A stretch of 64,000 bases of DNA, from positions 2,521,001 through 2,585,000 of the forward strand of contig NZ_CP109450.1 of NCBI RefSeq assembly GCF_041438865.1. Reading direction: 5' to 3'. Source of the DNA: Streptomyces sp. NBC_01471. Lineage in GTDB: Bacteria > Actinomycetota > Actinomycetes > Streptomycetales > Streptomycetaceae. This document shows positions 41,395 through 51,493 of the stretch, one piece after another (the first letter of the stretch is position 1; the number at the start of each line of letters is the position of its first letter). A model generated the notes under the pieces. It worked only from the letters and a program-made list of their open reading frames with translations, had not been told where the DNA came from and did no database searches. The translations under genes and the position numbers were made by a program.

Positions 41395-42881
41395 TTTCGG
41401 TTACGGGCACGGAGCGCCCGGTCGGAGACGGTCAGGGCGACGAGCACCAGACCGAGGACAACGGAGACGGCTGCCATCAGATGCAGCCCGCCGTCGCTCG
41501 CCCGCTGCCCATAGGCGAGGGCGATGAGACTGGAGGCCGTGATGGCGCCGATGTACTGGGCGGTCCGCTGGAGGCCGGCGGCCGAGCCGACGGCGTCGGC
41601 GGGAGCGTACTGGTAGACGGCGGCCTGGTTGCTGGTGCCGATCAGCCCCTGCGGGATGCCGAAGCAGGCACCGGTGAGGAGCAGCACGGCGACCGGGGTG
41701 GCGCCGGTGGCGAGGATCAGCAGGGCGCTGCCCGCCGTGACCAGGACGGCGGCGGTGGTGAGCGGGGCCCGGATCCCCTTCGTACGGGCTCCGAGCAGCG
41801 AACACACCAGCGCGGCCACCGACATGGGAAGCATCAGCAGACCGGTGTGCAGGGAGGAGTAGCCGCGGCCCTCCTCCAGCCACTGGGTGAATCCGTACAT
41901 CACGCAGTAGATGACGAGATAGCTCAGACCGTGCCGCAGATAGGTGCGGGCGAGTGCGTGGTTGCGGCCGAGCATCCGGAGGTCGATGAAGGGGTCCGGG
42001 CACCGCAGCTGCCACCAGGTGAGGACGGCGGCGAGGACGGCGACGGGGCCGAGCAGCCACCACACCGGGTGCGCCAGGTCGAGGAGGAAGAAGACCAGGG
42101 CGGTGAGGGTGCCGGTGAAGAGCACGATGCCGAGCGGGTCGAGCCCGGCCGGCCCCCGCTCCGCGCCCGCGACCGCGCCCCGGCCGTCGTCCTTCGGGAT
42201 CCACCGCATGGCGCAGACGAACGCGACGAACGCGAGCGGCACATTGACCGCGAAGATCGCCCGCCAGCCCCAGGTGGCGACGAGCAGCCCGCCGAGGGTG
42301 GGCCCGACCGCCGCGCTGCCGAGCGCGGCGAAGGAGAGACGGCCCAGGACGGTACGCGGGGTGGGGCGGCCGAGCCTGCGCGATTCGGAGCGCAGTACGG
42401 CCATGGCGGCCGGATAGGCGGCGGACGTGCCGATTCCGAGGAGCAGCCGGGAGGCGATCAGCCAGCCGAAGCCGGGGGCGACCGCACCGACGAGCCCGGA
42501 GGCCGCCACGACGGCGAGCCCGGCGAGGAAGACCCGGCGCGGGCCCATGGAGTCGGCGAGCCTGCCGAGCACGGGCTGGGCGACGGCACTGGCCAGGTAG
42601 AGCACGGACACCAGCCAGACGGTGCTGGAGGCGCCGATCCCGAAGTGGTGGCCGATCGACACCAGCGCCGTCGAGATCATGGTGGTGTTGAGCGGATTGA
42701 GCAGCGAGCCCAGCAGCAGGGGGGCAGTGAGGCGGGTCCCGAATCCGGGACCGGGTGTGGCCGCGCCGGTGGCCCGGCGGGTACCCGGATCCGTCTCTGC
42801 CCTGATGGCCCGACGGGTACCCGGATCCGTCTCCGTACCGGTGGCCGTGGCTATATCCGTTTCGGATTCCGCATCGGTCAC
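41391..42881 (-). CDS. MFS drug-efflux transporter (EmrB/DHA2-like)
   Basis: 496-aa multidrug exporter with about 14 hydrophobic segments. MFS motif A is RLADSMGPRRVFLAG, the antiporter-type motif C region is GWLIASRLLLGIGTSAAYP, and PTLGGLLVATWGWRAIFAVN follows. The N-terminal 45 residues are a hydrophilic Thr/Arg/Asp tail built from a repeated TDPGTRRA unit, also a DNA repeat. The GTG start at 42881 overlaps the MarR stop codon, and the stop overlaps the next start, so all three genes are coupled. Confidence 0.9.
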   Translation of the reverse strand: MTDAESETDIATATGTETDPGTRRAIRAETDPGTRRATGAATPGPGFGTRLTAPLLLGSLLNPLNTTMISTALVSIGHHFGIGASSTVWLVSVLYLASAVAQPVLGRLADSMGPRRVFLAGLAVVAASGLVGAVAPGFGWLIASRLLLGIGTSAAYPAAMAVLRSESRRLGRPTPRTVLGRLSFAALGSAAVGPTLGGLLVATWGWRAIFAVNVPLAFVAFVCAMRWIPKDDGRGAVAGAERGPAGLDPLGIVLFTGTLTALVFFLLDLAHPVWWLLGPVAVLAAVLTWWQLRCPDPFIDLRMLGRNHALARTYLRHGLSYLVIYCVMYGFTQWLEEGRGYSSLHTGLLMLPMSVAALVCSLLGARTKGIRAPLTTAAVLVTAGSALLILATGATPVAVLLLTGACFGIPQGLIGTSNQAAVYQYAPADAVGSAAGLQRTAQYIGAITASSLIALAYGQRASDGGLHLMAAVSVVLGLVLVALTVSDRALRARNRK

Positions 42882-43321
42882 CTCTGCACCAGCCGTTCGA
42901 GCAGCGCGACGGCGTCGGTGAGCGTGCGCCGCTCCGCCGTGTCGAGTTCGTCGCCGATGGCGAGCGCGAGCCAGCCCTGCTTGTCGGCGCGTACGCCTTC
43001 GAGCGTGCGGCGGCCGAGATCGGTGACCGACATGACGGACTGGCGTCCGTCCGTCGGGTCGGGGACACGCTCGACCAGGTCCCGGCCCTCCAGTGCGGCG
43101 ACGGTCAGCCGCATGGACTGCGGCCTGACCAGTTCGGCGCGGGCCAGCGCGGCCGTGGTCATCGGCCCCTCCCGGTCCAGCAGGGAGAGGGCCGACCGCT
43201 GCGAGTGCGTCAGCTCCAGGCCGGGAGACGTCCGCCGCAGCCGCCGCGCCACGCGTCCGAGAACGACCGCGAGTTCGGCGGCGATCTGCTCGGGGCTGGG
43301 TTCGTCGTGGGAGCTGGCCAT
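42878..43321 (-). CDS. MarR-family transcriptional regulator
   Basis: About 147 aa from the ATG at 43321 (MASSHDEPSPEQIAAELAVV). The winged helix has LTHSQRSALSLLDREGPMTT, then ALARAELVRPQSMRLTVAAL and the wing RVPDPTDGRQSVMSVTDLG. It heads an operon with an MFS exporter and an isochorismatase-like protein and probably represses it in response to a small phenolic or drug. The start is not fixed by a clear Shine-Dalgarno sequence; starts up to 43372 are possible. Confidence 0.88.
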   Translation of the reverse strand: MASSHDEPSPEQIAAELAVVLGRVARRLRRTSPGLELTHSQRSALSLLDREGPMTTAALARAELVRPQSMRLTVAALEGRDLVERVPDPTDGRQSVMSVTDLGRRTLEGVRADKQGWLALAIGDELDTAERRTLTDAVALLERLVQR

Positions 43322-43465
43322 GACGGCCACGGTAAGAGATAGACAGGAAGCCTTGCAAGTTGCCCTGCCCAACTACTCCACCGCCCTGCCACCACCCCCG
43401 GGCGGAGCGGGTGCAGCCCAGCGAGGTTCAGCGTGGCGGTCCGGCCGCCGGGTACCCGTACACCC

Positions 43466-43798
43466 ATGGACTTCGACTCGAAAGCGCTGCTGGTGGTCAT
43501 CGCGCTCGTGCTCCTGGCGACGCTGGCCCTCACGGTCGTCCTCGCCGTACGCCTCTTCCGCGCCCGGCGCTTCCTGCGCGAGGCGGGCATCCCCCTCCAG
43601 AACAAGCTCGCCTTCTGGGGCGCGCTGATCTACACCATCAGCCCGGTGGACCTGCTTCCCGACCCGGTCTACCTGGACGACATCGGCGTCCTGCTGTTCG
43701 CGCTGCACTCGCTGGAGCGGGCGGCCCGCCGGGGGCTCCCGCAGAAGCCTGGACACCAGGCGGGGAAATTTGGCACGGTGGGCCCACCGACCCCGTAA
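43466..43798 (+). CDS. DUF1232 (YkvA-like) small membrane protein
   Basis: 110 aa. One N-terminal membrane helix (LLVVIALVLLATLALTVVLA), then the DUF1232 core LAFWGALIYTISPVDLLPDP and VYLDDIGVLLFALHSLERA. Function of the family unknown. The last roughly 20 residues (PQKPGHQAGKFGTVGPPTP) do not look family-like, and the stop codon falls beside the broken transglutaminase-like gene, so the C-terminus may have been changed by the same rearrangement. Confidence 0.8.
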   Translation: MDFDSKALLVVIALVLLATLALTVVLAVRLFRARRFLREAGIPLQNKLAFWGALIYTISPVDLLPDPVYLDDIGVLLFALHSLERAARRGLPQKPGHQAGKFGTVGPPTP

Positions 43799-43806
43799 TC
43801 GAATGT

Positions 43807-44328
43807 GTGGTCAGCTTCCACCGCGACCATGTCGTCACCGAACACCGGGACGCACGGCGGGGCTGGCTGCTCGCCGACGCGGAACTCACCGACCCGGCGG
43901 TCGCGGCGCGTTACGCGGTGCCGTTCGACCCGATGGACGTTCCGCGCGACCGCTTCCTGGTCGCGGGCGAGGCATGGCGGTCGATCCGCGCGGGCGAGGC
44001 CGACCCGAAGACGTTCGGCCTGCTGATCCCCGGGGCCGAACTGACGGGCGCGTGGTTCGTGGCGGGCAACGTACGGCTGGACCTCGCGGCACTCAACCGC
44101 ACCGAGACGCTGCTGTGGGACATCTGGGGAGTGGGCGCGGAGGACGACGAGGGCATGACGGACGCGATCCGCGACCTGTACGACGAGGTGGCACGGGTGG
44201 CGGGCAACGAGGTCCGGTACGAGGAAGCCCGCAAGCTCTTCACCGGACACGACGGACTGCGCACCCCCCGGACCGTACGGTGCCTGGCGGCATTCAACGG
44301 CCCGCACGAGGTGGACCTGCGGGGCTGA
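43807..44328 (+). pseudogene. N-terminally truncated transglutaminase-like protein
   Basis: The frame encodes about 173 residues that match, from memory, only the C-terminal two thirds of a streptomycete transglutaminase-like family of some 250 aa: FHRDHVVTEHRDARRGWLLA, FDPMDVPRDRFLVAGEAWRS, then AWFVAGNVRLDLAALNRTE. The catalytic His/Asp region (DHVVTEHRDA) remains, but the upstream domain with the catalytic Cys is missing: upstream sequence in this frame overlaps the DUF1232 gene and is GC noise. The GTG at 43807 is the first plausible start. A deletion between the two genes is the simplest explanation. Confidence 0.6.
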
Positions 44329-44444
44329 GCGGACTTCGGGGACGACGGCGGGGACGACGCCGACAGCCGGGACGGCTGGGCCGGCCGCCCCTCCGGGGCA
44401 CGCGCCTCCTGGCGCTCGCCGCCCCGGCGATACCTGCCCCCCCC

Positions 44445-45050
44445 TCAGGGCTCGACGGTCATGAACCCCTGGTCCAGGATGCGACAGGTCTCTTCCAGGA
44501 GCCGCTGCCGCGCGGCTTCGTCGGGGTCCGAGGGGTTCATGGTGACAGTGAGCGCGGCGACGGCGGTTACGGCGCCGAGCCGCACGGCATGGGCGTCGGC
44601 GGGCAGGCCGAGGCGCTCGGCGATGCCCGCCTCGACGGCCCGGACGACCTTGCGCGTGAGCTGGGTGGCCTGCGCGGCCACGTCCGGATGGTTCGCCATG
44701 ACCTCCCGGACGACGGTGGCCCGACTGCCGGGCTCGGGCGGGAAAGCGGTGATGGTCATGGCGCACAACGCGGCCCGCACGGCACTCTCGGACCGGGGCC
44801 GGTCCACGATGAGGCCGGTGAGGTAGGCGTCGTCGGAAGCGTCCCAGGCGAGGAAGACCTCGTCCTTGGTCGCGAAGTGGTTGAAGAACGTGCGCCGGGA
44901 GACTCCCGCGTCGGCGCAGATGTCGTCGATGGTGACCCGGTCCGTCCCCCGGCGGCCGGCCAGCTTGGTCGCCGAGTCACGCAGCCGCGCGGCCGTCGCC
45001 CGCTTCCGGTTCTCGCGCTGGCTCACTGGCTGTCGCCGGGGTTCAGTCAC
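44445..45050 (-). CDS. TetR-family transcriptional regulator
   Basis: 201 aa. The N-terminal helix-turn-helix is DRVTIDDICADAGVSRRTFF, followed by NHFATKDEVFLAW. The C-terminal ligand domain is of the MftR/YbjK-like alpha type (RLGLPADAHAVRLGAVTAVA). It is divergent from the cyclase gene, with a large inverted repeat in the shared promoter region, so it probably represses that gene and itself. Confidence 0.92.
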   Translation of the reverse strand: MTEPRRQPVSQRENRKRATAARLRDSATKLAGRRGTDRVTIDDICADAGVSRRTFFNHFATKDEVFLAWDASDDAYLTGLIVDRPRSESAVRAALCAMTITAFPPEPGSRATVVREVMANHPDVAAQATQLTRKVVRAVEAGIAERLGLPADAHAVRLGAVTAVAALTVTMNPSDPDEAARQRLLEETCRILDQGFMTVEP

Positions 45051-45094
45051 AGCTTCTGTCCTGTCGACGTATCGGGGTCGCCCAGCCGGGCCTT

Positions 45095-45147
45095 TGCACT
45101 CATTGCACCCTCAGAGTACCCTCACGACCGAGAGTGCAATGAGTGCA
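45095..45147. promoter_or_regulatory. Double TetR-type operator (14-bp perfect inverted repeat)
   Basis: TGCACTCATTGCAC (45095-45108) and its exact reverse complement (45134-45147), 25 bp apart, in the gap between the divergent tetR and cyclase genes. Each arm is itself a TGCA-N5-TGCA palindrome, so the element looks like two operators facing each other across the promoters. Confidence 0.8.
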
Positions 45148-45290
45148 CCGACGTCGCCTTGAGGAGCGCAGCCGGCGCACCGGAACCGAGGCAGTCCCAC
45201 GGACCCGCTCCGGAGACCTCCGGGGCCCGGCGACCGAACCGCCACCCGACGCCGCCGCCCCGGCGCCGCCCTCGACGAGAAAGGCACGAC

Positions 45291-46208
45291 ATGGCTGAAT
45301 ACGCGTTCAAAGAGACCGGCCGGAAACTGTCCAACTGGGGACGCTGGGGCGACGAGGACGAGAGGGGCACCCTCAACTTCGTGACGCCGGACACGGTGAG
45401 GCAGGCCGTCAACGCCGTGCGGACCGGCCGACGGTACGAGCTGAGCATCCCCGTGGGTGCCGGCGGGCCGCAGACCGGCTGGATGCGGCGGATCAACCCC
45501 GTACACACCATGACGGTCACGCCGCACGACTTCACCGCACCCGAGGGCGTCGTCATCAGCGACGACTTCATCGCCATGCCGCTCCAGTCCGGCACCCAAC
45601 TCGACGGCCTCACCCACGTCGGTTACGACGGCGCCTTCTACAACGGCGTGCCGGTCGACGCGGTCACCCCGGCCCGCGGGGCGACCCGCAACTCCATCGA
45701 CGCGACGCTCCCCGGCTTCACCGGCCGCGGCGTCCTCCTCGACCTCGCCTCCCTCGACGGCGGACCGTGGCTGGAGCCCGGCCGTGCCATCACGGTGGCC
45801 GATCTGGAACGCGGCGAGGAAGCCGGCGGATCGCGGCTCGGGAGCGGCGACGCCCTGCTCGTCCGCACCGGCTGGATGCGCAAGGGGCTCACCGAGGGCT
45901 GGGACGGCTGGCTGGACGCCGAGCCCGGACTCGCACCGGAGTGCGCGACCTGGATCCACGACCGCGAACTGGCGATGGTGGCATCCGACAACTGGGGAGT
46001 CGAGGTCCTGCCGGGCACCGACGGCGACATACCCCTGCACGCCATCCTGATCAGGGACATGGGCATGATGCTCGGCGAGATGTGGAACTTCGAGGAACTC
46101 GCGGCAGCCTGCCGCGCCGACAACACGTGGGACTTCTTCCTCACGGCCACGGCCCTCCGCATCACGGGCGGCGTCGGCTCCCCCGTCAGCCCGGTGGCGA
46201 TCCGCTGA
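45291..46208 (+). CDS. Cyclase-family (kynurenine formamidase-like) metal hydrolase
   Basis: 305-aa protein of the putative cyclase/formamidase family. Visible family parts are WGRWGDEDERGTLNFVTPDT at the N-terminus, the metal-site segment QSGTQLDGLTHVGYDG, LLDLASLDG and SDNWGVEVLPG late in the chain. In this subfamily the first His of the HxGTHxDxPxH motif is changed, as here (Gln-Ser-Gly-Thr-Gln-Leu-Asp). Substrate unknown. An AGAAAGGCACGAC site lies before the ATG at 45291. Controlled, by position, by the divergent TetR protein. Confidence 0.88.
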   Translation: MAEYAFKETGRKLSNWGRWGDEDERGTLNFVTPDTVRQAVNAVRTGRRYELSIPVGAGGPQTGWMRRINPVHTMTVTPHDFTAPEGVVISDDFIAMPLQSGTQLDGLTHVGYDGAFYNGVPVDAVTPARGATRNSIDATLPGFTGRGVLLDLASLDGGPWLEPGRAITVADLERGEEAGGSRLGSGDALLVRTGWMRKGLTEGWDGWLDAEPGLAPECATWIHDRELAMVASDNWGVEVLPGTDGDIPLHAILIRDMGMMLGEMWNFEELAAACRADNTWDFFLTATALRITGGVGSPVSPVAIR

Positions 46209-46306
46209 ACCACCCACCCGGAAATCCGCCCGCGGTCTTCACTGTGCCGTGCCCCCCTCCGCCGCCGTCTCGCCGCTCCCGATCTCCAGTTGCCGGGCGA
46301 TGACGT

Positions 46307-46555
46307 TCACGGAGCCGCCACCTCGTCGACGGCGAGCTTGCTCCCTATCGCCGTCATGATGACGAGGCAGCCGACGTCCGGCGAGTAGATCGCGTACCGG
46401 ATGAACTCGGCCATCCGGCGCCCGAACAGCCGGCGGCGATTCTTGCGGAAGGTGCCCCGGACCCGGACCGACGGACCGGAGGGCAGTTCGGGGAAGGTGA
46501 CTTCGGGGGCCGCGACCATGGTCGCGTCCTCCCAGTCGTAGAGCGTCCGGGCCAT
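46307..46555 (-). CDS. Small hypothetical protein
   Basis: 82 aa (MARTLYDWEDATMVAAPEVT at the start) with no recognised domain. A basic stretch (FRKNRRRLFGRRMAEFIRYA) is followed by a hydrophobic strand-like segment. A clear ribosome binding site was not found. It is divergent from the frameshifted gene at 46594, with essentially no gap. Coding status is likely but not certain. Confidence 0.5.
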   Translation of the reverse strand: MARTLYDWEDATMVAAPEVTFPELPSGPSVRVRGTFRKNRRRLFGRRMAEFIRYAIYSPDVGCLVIMTAIGSKLAVDEVAAP

Positions 46556-46593
46556 GTCGGCGGGTTCCGGCCTGCCCCCGTCAGGGTCGAAGC

Positions 46594-47720
46594 TACGACT
46601 TCCTCTTCTCCGCCTCCGTGTGGTGGAGGCCGGTCCCCGACCGCGCCGACCGGTCCGACGGCGCCTTTCCGGCCCTCGCCGCGTCCTCGATCGTCAGCCG
46701 GGCACTGAGGTCGTCCGCCGTGAGGAGCCCGGCCGGGCGAGCTTCGCGGGGTACCTCTTGGAGGGGGAGTTGGGCGTCCCGCTCCCGGACCGCAGCGGAC
46801 GGGTGAAGGCCCTCGCGGCCGGTGTGACGCTGGCCCTCGCCCCCGCCGACCGCGAGCGCCTGCGGAAGTTGCAAGACCTTCGCAAGGACGAGGAGATCTG
46901 GGAGTACGAGCGTCAGCATGAGCGCAACAAGCGGAACTACCTGGGTGACGACGTGCTCAAGAGCGCGGGCAGCGCGGTGGTGTGGTGGCTCGCCCGCCAC
47001 GAGAACGAGATCGAGAAGGCGGTCGACATGATCGGCCCGCTCGCCCAGGTCGCGGCAGCGGCCAACGACGAGGAGGTGCCCGAACTCTTCCGCCACCTGC
47101 TCGTCCCGCCCGTGGGCGCGCGGAGCGAGGCGACCGTCGGGGGCCCGCAGTGGGGCGGGGCCGGCCAGGAAGAAGGGATGTTCGACCGTGAGGAGGAAGT
47201 AGGGGTCTCGGATCGGCTGCTCCTGTTGCTGGCAGCGCTGGACCTGAAGCCGGACATGGACGAGTACACGGTGTTCGTGCACCGTGTGGTGCGGAGCCTG
47301 GAAGCGGCCGGGCTGGACGAGGCCGCCGCGGAGATCAGGCGGACCCTTCTCCCGACCCCCGACGAGGACGCGAGTGAGGGCGAGGGGCCGGAGGATGGGA
47401 CTTCGGGCGAGGGCGACGCCACGGGGCCCTGGTCGCCGGGCTTCCCAGCCCCCGAGGGCTCGCCATTCACCGACGCGGCCGCAGCCGCGGACCCGGATAC
47501 CGACGCGGGCCCGGGCACGTTCACGCCGGGGTCGGCGGAGAGCGGCAGGGGCGAGCGGAACCAAGACTGGTGGAAGACGAACGAGGACGACAAGACATCT
47601 CCGCGCTTCTGGGACAGGTCGCACAGCCCGCACCGGCCCGCCGCGCCTCGCGCACGGGACGAGAAGGACGAGGAGGACGAGGAGGACGAGAAGGACGAGG
47701 AGGACGAGCAAGGGAGCTGA
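46594..47720 (+). pseudogene. Conserved Streptomyces hypothetical gene with N-terminal frameshift
   Basis: The main frame encodes a helical protein: EEPGRASFAGYLLEGELGVP, then DRERLRKLQDLRKDEEIWEY, KSAGSAVVWWLARHENEIEK and an acidic Lys/Glu/Asp tail built on GAGGACGA repeats. Its beginning lies in another frame (YDFLFSASVWWRPVPDRADR to AASSIVSRAL, about 46594-46704). The two pieces join sensibly if one base change is assumed near 46,705 (SIVSRAL to EVVRREEP). No good start codon precedes the first piece. Hence a broken gene or a sequencing error. Function unknown. Confidence 0.6.
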
Positions 47721-47871
47721 TCCGGTAGGCGGTCGGCTCTCCGGGGATCCCCTTCACCGCACACCGCGGCGGGGAGGGTTGGCCGGCATGATCGGGGCCG
47801 TACACCTCCCCTCCTCCGCTGCGTACCTGTCGATTCGAAGATCCAAGGCACGACTGCCGGTGAGGTCCGGC

Positions 47872-48720
47872 ATGCTGAAGCAGATCAAGTATCGAGGGGC
47901 GGATCGGACGTGGGTGGGGTCGATACAGCACGTGGCATGAGCTCCAGACAGCGTGCGCCATTTTGCAGCTGATTCGTGCGCCAGAGCAGTATCCGGAGGC
48001 CCACACTTTCCGGGTGGAAGGGGCCGACGAGGCCATCGACTTCGAGGTGCGCGATGCGCAGGGGCAGCCACTCTTGCTGGCGCAAGCCAAGACCCGTGTC
48101 GAGCCGGGTTCGTGGTCCGGCCCCGACCTGATCCGGCTCGCCCGTCGATGGGGAGAGGCCGACCCTTGCGGTACGCGGTACTGCGTTTCCTGTCAGACGC
48201 CCCGGTGAACGCATCCGGGCAGGCCGTGAAGGAAGCGGCAGCTCGGGCTCGCGCCGTGCACAACGCGCAGCAGTGGTCGGCCGAATGTGTGGAGCTTCAA
48301 AACGCCATCACCTTGTCCGTCGAGGATCACCCGCTCCTACGTCGACTGGAGCTCGAGACCCGGCGCGGCCCGTGGGAACAGATCCTCGACCAGGCTCGGC
48401 TGGAGCTGCTTCGCCTGTCTCCCATCGCCATGGCAGCCAGCGAGGTCGACAGCACTGTCGACGCACTGTTCGTGAAGATGTTTCAGTGGTCCGGCGATCG
48501 TCGGCTCAACCGACGTACGGTTCGGCTGAACGAGCTCCCAGGGCTGTTACAGGGGCTTCGGGTCGCCCCAGCAGCGCCGGCAAGTGAGCGACCGGGGCCG
48601 GGCCGAGCCCTGTTCCGCGATGTTCCTTATGCGGCTGGTGTGCGTGGCCGCGAACGGGAACTGACAGCCCTTCTGGAGCGGTTCTCAGGAGCGACCGGCA
48701 CGGGGGCTCGCCCGCGCACT
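47872..48720 (+). pseudogene. Frameshifted, truncated nuclease/NTPase-like gene (possible defence remnant)
   Basis: Three successive frames read as one protein. MLKQIKYRGADRTWVGSIQH (47872-47937) is followed by a second piece ending LARRWGEADP (about 47938-48165), containing AIDFEVRDAQGQPLLLAQAK, an E-x(n)-QxK pattern typical of PD-(D/E)XK nuclease domains. A third piece starts RYAVLRFLSDAPVNASGQAV (about 48165-48720) and reaches GVRGRERELTALLERFSGAT, which resembles the start of an NB-ARC/STAND ATPase module. It then stops, without Walker motifs. Two frameshifts plus truncation make it a pseudogene. The nuclease/NTPase reading is inference from these motifs. Confidence 0.55.
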
Positions 48721-48792
48721 CGCCGCCACCTCTGCTTCCCTGATCACCAGCGTCGGTCCCCATGCCGGGTAGCGCTGGGCCCAGTGCAGCAC

Positions 48793-49047
48793 TCAGTAGT
48801 GGTAACGAGCCGCCAGGATCACGATCTCTTTGTCCGTGACCAAGTAGACGAGACGATGCTCGTCATCGATCCGCCTCGACCACGCCCCAGGCAAGTGGTA
48901 CTTGAGTGGCTCGGGCTTGCCGATCCCCGTGAAGGGATCACGCTTGACGTCCTCGATGAGCTTGTTGATCCGAGTGAGCATCTTGCGGTCGTTCTTGAGC
49001 CAGGACGTGTAGTCCTCCCAGCCCTGGTCCTCGAAGACAAGCCTCAC
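48793..49047 (-). CDS. yoeB: YoeB-family mRNA-cleaving toxin
   Basis: 84-aa toxin of the YoeB/RelE fold, which cleaves mRNA at the ribosomal A site. Typical features are [20 protein letters not shown], the segment [20 protein letters not shown] and the end [20 protein letters not shown], with the catalytic Glu, Arg and C-terminal His-Tyr expected of YoeB. The GTG start overlaps the antitoxin stop codon by 4 bp. It lies next to a decayed gene, a usual setting for mobile toxin-antitoxin pairs. Confidence 0.95.
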   Translation of the reverse strand: MRLVFEDQGWEDYTSWLKNDRKMLTRINKLIEDVKRDPFTGIGKPEPLKYHLPGAWSRRIDDEHRLVYLVTDKEIVILAARYHY

Positions 49048-49322
49048 GCAGCACCCGCTCCGGGGTCCGCGTCCGGATCGATCAGCTCACGTTCCGACAC
49101 ATTCATGTTGCCCAGAGCGTTCTCGTACGCCTTGAGGAGCCGACGTGCGTTCGCCGGCGAACGGAGCAGATACGAACCTTCGCGCAGCGCCGCATAGTCC
49201 TCGGCCGAGACGAGCACGGCATTGCCGTGCTTGGAGACGATCTCGATAGCCTCGTGATCGTCGTTGACCTTCTTGATCAGCGGGAAGAGCCCCTTGCGGG
49301 CTTCACTCGCGGTTATCGACAT
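49044..49322 (-). CDS. yefM: YefM-family antitoxin
   Basis: 92-aa antitoxin of the Phd/YefM type, which binds DNA with its N-terminal half and the toxin with its C-terminal half. It begins [20 protein letters not shown], then the family's [20 protein letters not shown] and [18 protein letters not shown]. The start at 49322 follows GAGGGAAAGGGGC. The stop overlaps the toxin start. Probably autoregulated through the palindrome just upstream. Confidence 0.95.
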   Translation of the reverse strand: MSITASEARKGLFPLIKKVNDDHEAIEIVSKHGNAVLVSAEDYAALREGSYLLRSPANARRLLKAYENALGNMNVSERELIDPDADPGAGAA

Positions 49323-49341
49323 GACCTGCCCCTTTCCCTCA

Positions 49342-49365
49342 AGTGGTACGTAATAACGTACCACT
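49342..49365. promoter_or_regulatory. Palindromic operator of the yefM-yoeB operon
   Basis: Perfect 10-bp arms AGTGGTACGT and ACGTACCACT around the spacer AATA, 20 bp before the antitoxin start codon. Position and symmetry fit the autoregulatory operator of YefM-type antitoxins. Confidence 0.75.
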
Positions 49366-49523
49366 CTTGACGTCCTCCAGCGGGGTCGAGTGGCTGTTGG
49401 AGAGTCAGACCTCCCAGCTCCATCCCAGTACGGGAAAGACAGCAAGGGGCCGACTCCAAGGAGAGTCGACCCCATTTGACCTGCTCGTTCACCAGTCTGC
49501 CAACGTGGTGCTATTTCATCCGC

Positions 49524-50612
<1,089 letters not shown>

Positions 50613-50788
50613 GTTGGCGACTTCCCGTAGCGAGAGCTGATGTACCGGCCCGGGGGTGGGCCGATCCCCCAGTTTACGGGCGTGTCGTACGGGTCCCGGC
50701 GCCCCGTCTCGTCGAACTGATCGCCAAGCTCGCCCAAAGCGCGTGTCCAACGCCGGATTCCTCCCACCTTGCGACCTACTTTGGTTAC

Positions 50789-51310
50789 GTGGAGCAGCGA
50801 CCCAGGATTCGTACGACTCAGGCCGACGGTCCTTCCGAGAGCAGCATCGCGGCGTCCGCGCCGGCGGCCGTCTACCGGGCGGCCCCGGTGCGGGCCGCCC
50901 GCCCGGCGCCGTCGGCGGTGATCGCGGTGCGCCGGTTCCCCAACCCCCGGCTGACCGGTCTCGGCGGTGGGATCTTCAGTGCGGCGGTGATGTTCCTGCT
51001 CGGCTGCCTGGACTCGCTGCTGTTCGACGGCGGGCCGCTGATGTACGGACTGCTGTTCCTGCCGGTCGCGGCACTGACCGCTCTCTGGGTGCGCCCCGCC
51101 GACCTGGTCACCGCGCCGATCAGCGTGCCGATCTCGTTCGCCTTCGGCTCGCTGCCGATCGCCGGTGGCACCGGTGGGGCCGGTGGCCGCATCGTCGCCG
51201 TGATCACGACCCTGGCGCTGAACGCCGGCTGGCTGTACGGCGGAACGCTCATCGCCGGGGTGATCGCCACCGTACGGAAGATCCGGATGATCCGGCGCCG
51301 CTACCGCTGA
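50789..51310 (+). CDS. DUF6542-type membrane protein
   Basis: 173 aa. A disordered Ala/Pro-rich leader of about 50 residues precedes [20 protein letters not shown] and roughly four hydrophobic segments, ending in a strongly basic tail ([11 protein letters not shown]). The pattern is that of the streptomycete DUF6542 membrane proteins, whose function is unknown. Divergent from ychF; the start is the GTG at 50789. Confidence 0.75.
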   Translation: MEQRPRIRTTQADGPSESSIAASAPAAVYRAAPVRAARPAPSAVIAVRRFPNPRLTGLGGGIFSAAVMFLLGCLDSLLFDGGPLMYGLLFLPVAALTALWVRPADLVTAPISVPISFAFGSLPIAGGTGGAGGRIVAVITTLALNAGWLYGGTLIAGVIATVRKIRMIRRRYR

Positions 51311-51493
51311 CCCGGTCTGCCTTCCCCGGCGGACGGACGGTGGGAGTCGGACTGGGGTGGGTTGGGCAGGGCCGGGACGGGACGCTCCTGCCCGGCGGCC
51401 AGTCACCTGTTCACCTCGCCGTCCCACCGCCCCGGCCCCGGCCCCGGCGTCACGCTCAGCCGTCACCACCAGAAGAGCCCGCCGCCCCCGCGC

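Noticed and set aside
43360..43806. N-terminal extension of the transglutaminase-like frame to 43360
   Set aside because: It lies in another frame over the DUF1232 gene and has no family similarity.
46554..46700. Start of the helical hypothetical protein at 46554 in its main frame
   Set aside because: The first 50 residues in that frame are Arg/Leu noise, while a neighbouring frame gives a sensible sequence, so a frameshift is preferred.
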